Below are positions 18,360 to 20,826 of a stretch of 20,826 bases of DNA, one piece after another. The notes under the pieces were generated by a model, which worked only from the letters and a program-made list of their open reading frames with translations, did no database searches and was not told the origin of the DNA. The position numbers were made by a program, and so were the translations under genes. The first letter of the stretch is position 1, and every line of letters begins with the position of its first letter. This DNA comes from a virus, in IMG/VR virus record IMGVR_UViG_3300036715_001203, positions 1 to 20,826 of that record; one strand, given 5' to 3'.

Positions 18360-19478
18360 TTACAATAGCTTATAAAGAACCTTGTCGTCGTAATCCTTCA
18401 TGTAATCTTCAACTGATGTAGCCTTACCAAGTTGCAAGTTGAAAAACAAACCGGAGAACCCCTTAAGATTGTACTTCTCTACCACTGCAAATACCGCTGT
18501 TGCATACTTCTTTCTCTCTGGCGCTGAAATGTTCTTAGGCAACTCAGGCTGTAATTCGTTCCACACATTGTTGAGGTTTCCCACCAACTTGTCGTATGCA
18601 GTCTTCAGTCTCAACAGTTCTTCCTTACGGTCTGGGAATGTTGCAGCGAACTCTTCAATCTCGTTGGTCTTTATGATTGTAAGAATATTATGCTCAGCTG
18701 TCTTACCCTTCAAGTGGTGAACTGCACAGTATGCTGGGTTCTTTATCTTCACACGGTTAAAGTTCTTGTCACAAACAACATAGCCTTCTTCAGACCATGC
18801 CATGTTCTCAAGAGTCTTATGAATATCGTTAACACCCATGCTCTTGAAATCGAAAGTCTTAACTACTGGTACCTTGATGATTTCTGACTCCTTCAACAAC
18901 TCAGTATATGTCTTCTCTACCAGAGTCTTGTTGTTTCTAACCGCCAACAGTGTTATTTCAGATACGCCATGTGGCTTTACCACGATGTTGTATGGTGATG
19001 TCAATTCGAACACGTATGTGAACTTCTTATTCAGCAAGTCAACGATGTTATAGTCGTACTTTAAGGTTGTCTGCCAGAATAAGTCATTGAAGGTTGTACC
19101 CATCTTGTTATTCACTTCACCCTCACCTTCAGCAGTACCTGTAGTAGCTGCGAACCACTTGTAAGCATATTCATCCCAGTAAACCTGCATCATTGAACCA
19201 TCCAACTTTTCGTAGATGATTGCTGAATCCCAGTCAATCTTATGAGCATGACCTTCCTGTATGTTGAAGAACTTACGGAATGACATGGACATAACGTCCC
19301 ATGAATTCTTATGCAAGATAAGACCACGGCAATCCTGAACTTCTTGGTGCTCATATGAAGAGTTGATTTGGTCATACTTCAAATGAACCTTATGCTCATA
19401 GACACGAGACTTCAATTTGAACTTTTCAACTGTTTCAGTTAAACCGAACTCCTTGATATGTCTGATTACCGCTAACAT
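18360..19478 (-). CDS. Rnl1-type RNA ligase
   Basis: A 372-aa protein, the length of T4 RNA ligase 1 (374). Before the active site CRGLILHK and FRKFFNIQEG match the Rnl1 CRG...KFFNxxE block. Motif I is EKLDGS with Lys91 adenylated; III is YVFELTSPYN (155-164); IV is EEGYVV (230-235); V is VKIKNPAY with Lys244/Lys246. Rnl1 seals breaks in single-stranded RNA, in T4 the anticodon loop cut by PrrC. A C-terminal helical domain follows. The gene ends beside an HNH remnant and a terminator and is preceded by the Lys-rich-tail gene, 10 nt away. Confidence 0.9.
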   Translation of the reverse strand: MLAVIRHIKEFGLTETVEKFKLKSRVYEHKVHLKYDQINSSYEHQEVQDCRGLILHKNSWDVMSMSFRKFFNIQEGHAHKIDWDSAIIYEKLDGSMMQVYWDEYAYKWFAATTGTAEGEGEVNNKMGTTFNDLFWQTTLKYDYNIVDLLNKKFTYVFELTSPYNIVVKPHGVSEITLLAVRNNKTLVEKTYTELLKESEIIKVPVVKTFDFKSMGVNDIHKTLENMAWSEEGYVVCDKNFNRVKIKNPAYCAVHHLKGKTAEHNILTIIKTNEIEEFAATFPDRKEELLRLKTAYDKLVGNLNNVWNELQPELPKNISAPERKKYATAVFAVVEKYNLKGFSGLFFNLQLGKATSVEDYMKDYDDKVLYKLL

Positions 19479-19488
19479 GATTTCTGCT

Positions 19489-19878
19489 TTATTTGAGTTT
19501 TGCTTTCTTTTTTGGTACCGCTTTCTTTTTGGCTACGGGCTTCTTTTTTGGCACTGCTTTCTTTACCGCCTTCTTTACAGGAATTCTTTTTCTTACCCTT
19601 GGCTTGGCTTCTTCCGCTTTCAACTTTTTAAGCATATCCGGTAGGGTTGGTTGTTCATCTTTCATCGAATCCAAGATTTTCTTGGCTGAGAACATTAAGC
19701 ATAATTCACTGAATAGAAACATATCGGAATCGTTCAATAGAACGGCCCCCGCCAAGTTAAGGATTGAACCCAATTGTATCAATGCGAAGTCCTGAGTAGC
19801 TGAACCATCCTTTATAAGGGCTTGACTCATCTGATTAAACATCTTACTGATTTCGATTCTTTTCTGTTGGTTCTGCAT
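19489..19878 (-). CDS. hypothetical protein with histone H1-like Lys/Ala/Pro tail
   Basis: A 129-aa protein. Residues 1-85 are a helical domain (MQNQQKRIEISKMFNQMSQA...). From about residue 92 the chain becomes RVRKRIPVKKAVKKAVPKKK and a further PVAKKKAVPKKKAKLK-type repeat of Lys, Ala, Val and Pro to the end. Such tails bind DNA or RNA non-specifically, as in histone H1-like Hc1 proteins. A role in DNA packing or nucleic-acid binding is plausible; the globular part is unrecognised. Confidence 0.75.
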   Translation of the reverse strand: MQNQQKRIEISKMFNQMSQALIKDGSATQDFALIQLGSILNLAGAVLLNDSDMFLFSELCLMFSAKKILDSMKDEQPTLPDMLKKLKAEEAKPRVRKRIPVKKAVKKAVPKKKPVAKKKAVPKKKAKLK

Positions 19879-19911
19879 ATTAGATTTTACGCAAACTTAC
19901 AACAAAAAGAA

Positions 19912-20355
19912 TTACAAAACAAATGGAATCTCTAATTCTGTCAAAATTTTTGAAATGCCTTCGTTGTAGTCGCCGAAGCTGCCTTTGTTAAGCTCACTGA
20001 AGCCGGTGAATTTCACCACGTGAGGCTCATCTGTATGAATAATACCTTACCAATCAGCCAAGTAGGCGTACTGTTGGTCACCACGGTAAAGCCCAGCGTG
20101 AATCAAACGAAGATTCGAGATATTCAGGCCGGTTTCCTCTCTGGCTTCCCTTATGATTGCCACTTCAGGATTATCTCCGTCTTCTGGGTCAACCTTGCCA
20201 CCAACCCATTTAAGGAACGGGGCTGCACCTGTTTCCGTTGGTGCTGGTTCATTGGCTGTTGTTAAATCCCTTGTATTGACATTTGCAAATCGTTGCATTG
20301 CTTCGTCAAAAGGCATGTCAAGTTTAAACGGTTCTTCGTATTTTTTCTTAGCCAT
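19912..20355 (-). pseudogene. Nudix hydrolase gene interrupted by an in-frame TAA
   Basis: From the ATG at 20355 the protein reads MAKKKYEEPFKLDMPFDEAM, then a linker and a Nudix box: GGKVDPEDGDNPEVAIIREA followed by REETGL, with the core REAREETGL. After YLADW a TAA (20047-20049) stops it at 102 aa. The same frame then continues GIIHTDEPHVVKFTGFSELN and on to a normal end (TAA at 19912), a plausible Nudix C-terminus, total 147 codons. The DMPFDEAMQRF start is a motif I know from other small phage/plasmid proteins, and the first Nudix strands seem missing, so the gene may also be a fusion. Nudix enzymes cleave NDP-X compounds; the substrate is unknown. Confidence 0.65.
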
Positions 20356-20826
20356 TGTTATTTGCTATTAGGTTTTGATAAGTCAATCTTTTGTCAGCGG
20401 TCGCACTTAACAGTAAATTAAATCTGTTTTCTTCCGAAAAATCTTTGCTGTTATATCTAAAGGTAAATTCATTTAAGTAGTTGTCTAAATGCTTTGCACT
20501 TACAAAATGATAGATACCAACGATACCACGTTTTAACAATGAAAAGAACCCTTCTATTGTATTGGTGTGGCAATTACCTTGTACATATTGCCCGTCACCA
20601 TGTTTTACAAAGCCTTGCCTTTCAACTACAGCCAGTACCGGGGTTTTAGTTAATGTGCTGCGACCTTGTGTACCTTCGGTTTTCTTGCTTTTATGTTTGT
20701 TCTTTACCACCAATGTAAGTTTCGTCTGCTTCAACTGTGTTGCTTAATGGTGCATTGAAAGCAGCGGTATTACTTGCATGACGTAAACGGTGTAAAAGGA
20801 ACCAAGCATTTTTTTGAGTAATGCCT
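20348..20826 (-). pseudogene. IS1595-family (ISXO2-like) transposase, frameshifted, internally deleted, cut by the window edge
   Basis: The right part (from 20826 leftward) reads GITQKNAWFLLHRLRHASNT and then VEADETYIGGKE with the first catalytic Asp. A missing base then shifts the frame (stop at 20692). The other frame continues NKHKSKKTEGTQGRSTLTKT, AVVERQG, then directly FVKHGDGQYVQGNCHTNTIE and GFFSLLKRG. Full-length relatives have some 50-60 residues with TDE/TDEW, the second catalytic Asp, between AVVERQG and the HTNTIEG block. They are absent here. The element therefore cannot transpose. The stop (20348) overlaps the Nudix ATG by 8 nt, and no terminal inverted repeat is visible at this end. 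Confidence 0.75.

Noticed and set aside
15471-20355. Reassignment of TAA as a sense codon in this phage
   Set aside because: Many genes here end in TAA at positions that fit family lengths and operon packing (for example DNA ligase and both HNH neighbours), and no tRNA with a UUA anticodon was found.
1-20826. CRISPR array or long direct repeats
   Set aside because: No regularly spaced repeats were seen by eye on either strand.

Overview
This 20.8 kb window looks like the accessory/tRNA part of a large double-stranded DNA bacteriophage genome, probably of a Bacteroidota (Flavobacteriia/Sphingobacteriia-like) host. The evidence is: AT-rich DNA; almost every gene on the minus strand, packed with 1-25 nt overlaps; many small unrecognised genes; T4-type enzymes (ATP-dependent DNA ligase, an Rnl2-type and an Rnl1-type RNA ligase); a tRNA cluster; several free-standing homing endonucleases; and two promoters that fit the Bacteroidota consensus (TTG/TTTG, about 19-20 nt, TAnnTTTG). 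The host assignment is inference.

Layout, left to right (transcription runs mostly right to left). 1-1650: small phage genes, a DUF4326 protein and a GIY-YIG endonuclease. 1697-6098: the tRNA region. It holds about seven whole or nearly whole tRNAs (Leu, Val, Cys) and at least five tRNA fragments or chimeras, interleaved with two intact HNH endonucleases, an HNH remnant, small hypothetical genes and a 288-bp IS200/IS605 remnant that splits a small zinc-finger gene. 6101-6300: a small transcription unit (promoter, 26-aa lipopeptide, terminator). 6305-13942: mostly unknown phage proteins, plus a plus-strand T5orf172/MUG113-type gene, an S24/S26-like protein, a nucleotidyltransferase, a 2H phosphoesterase-like protein, two tandem paralogues and a PTH2-like protein. 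13899-19478: Rnl2-type RNA ligase, small membrane proteins, DNA ligase, hypotheticals, an HNH remnant and an Rnl1-type RNA ligase. 19489-20826: a protein with a Lys/Ala/Pro-rich tail, an interrupted Nudix gene and a doubly damaged IS1595-family transposase that runs off the window.

How the parts may work together: two RNA ligases, a 2H phosphoesterase-like protein, a minimal nucleotidyltransferase and a PTH2-like protein beside a tRNA cluster suggest tRNA/RNA repair or maintenance, as in phage answers to anticodon nucleases. No polynucleotide kinase/phosphatase is visible here. The tRNA cluster appears to be a hot spot for homing endonucleases and illegitimate recombination. An 8-mer, ATATTTAT on the coding strand, was found six times by eye, each time 4-19 nt before the start of a free-standing minus-strand gene, and may be a phage promoter element.

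Several genes carry single lesions: two in-frame TAA codons, one frameshift at an 11-A run, a transposase frameshift, and an AUA where AUG is expected. They could be real decay, recoding or sequencing errors; the sequence alone cannot decide.
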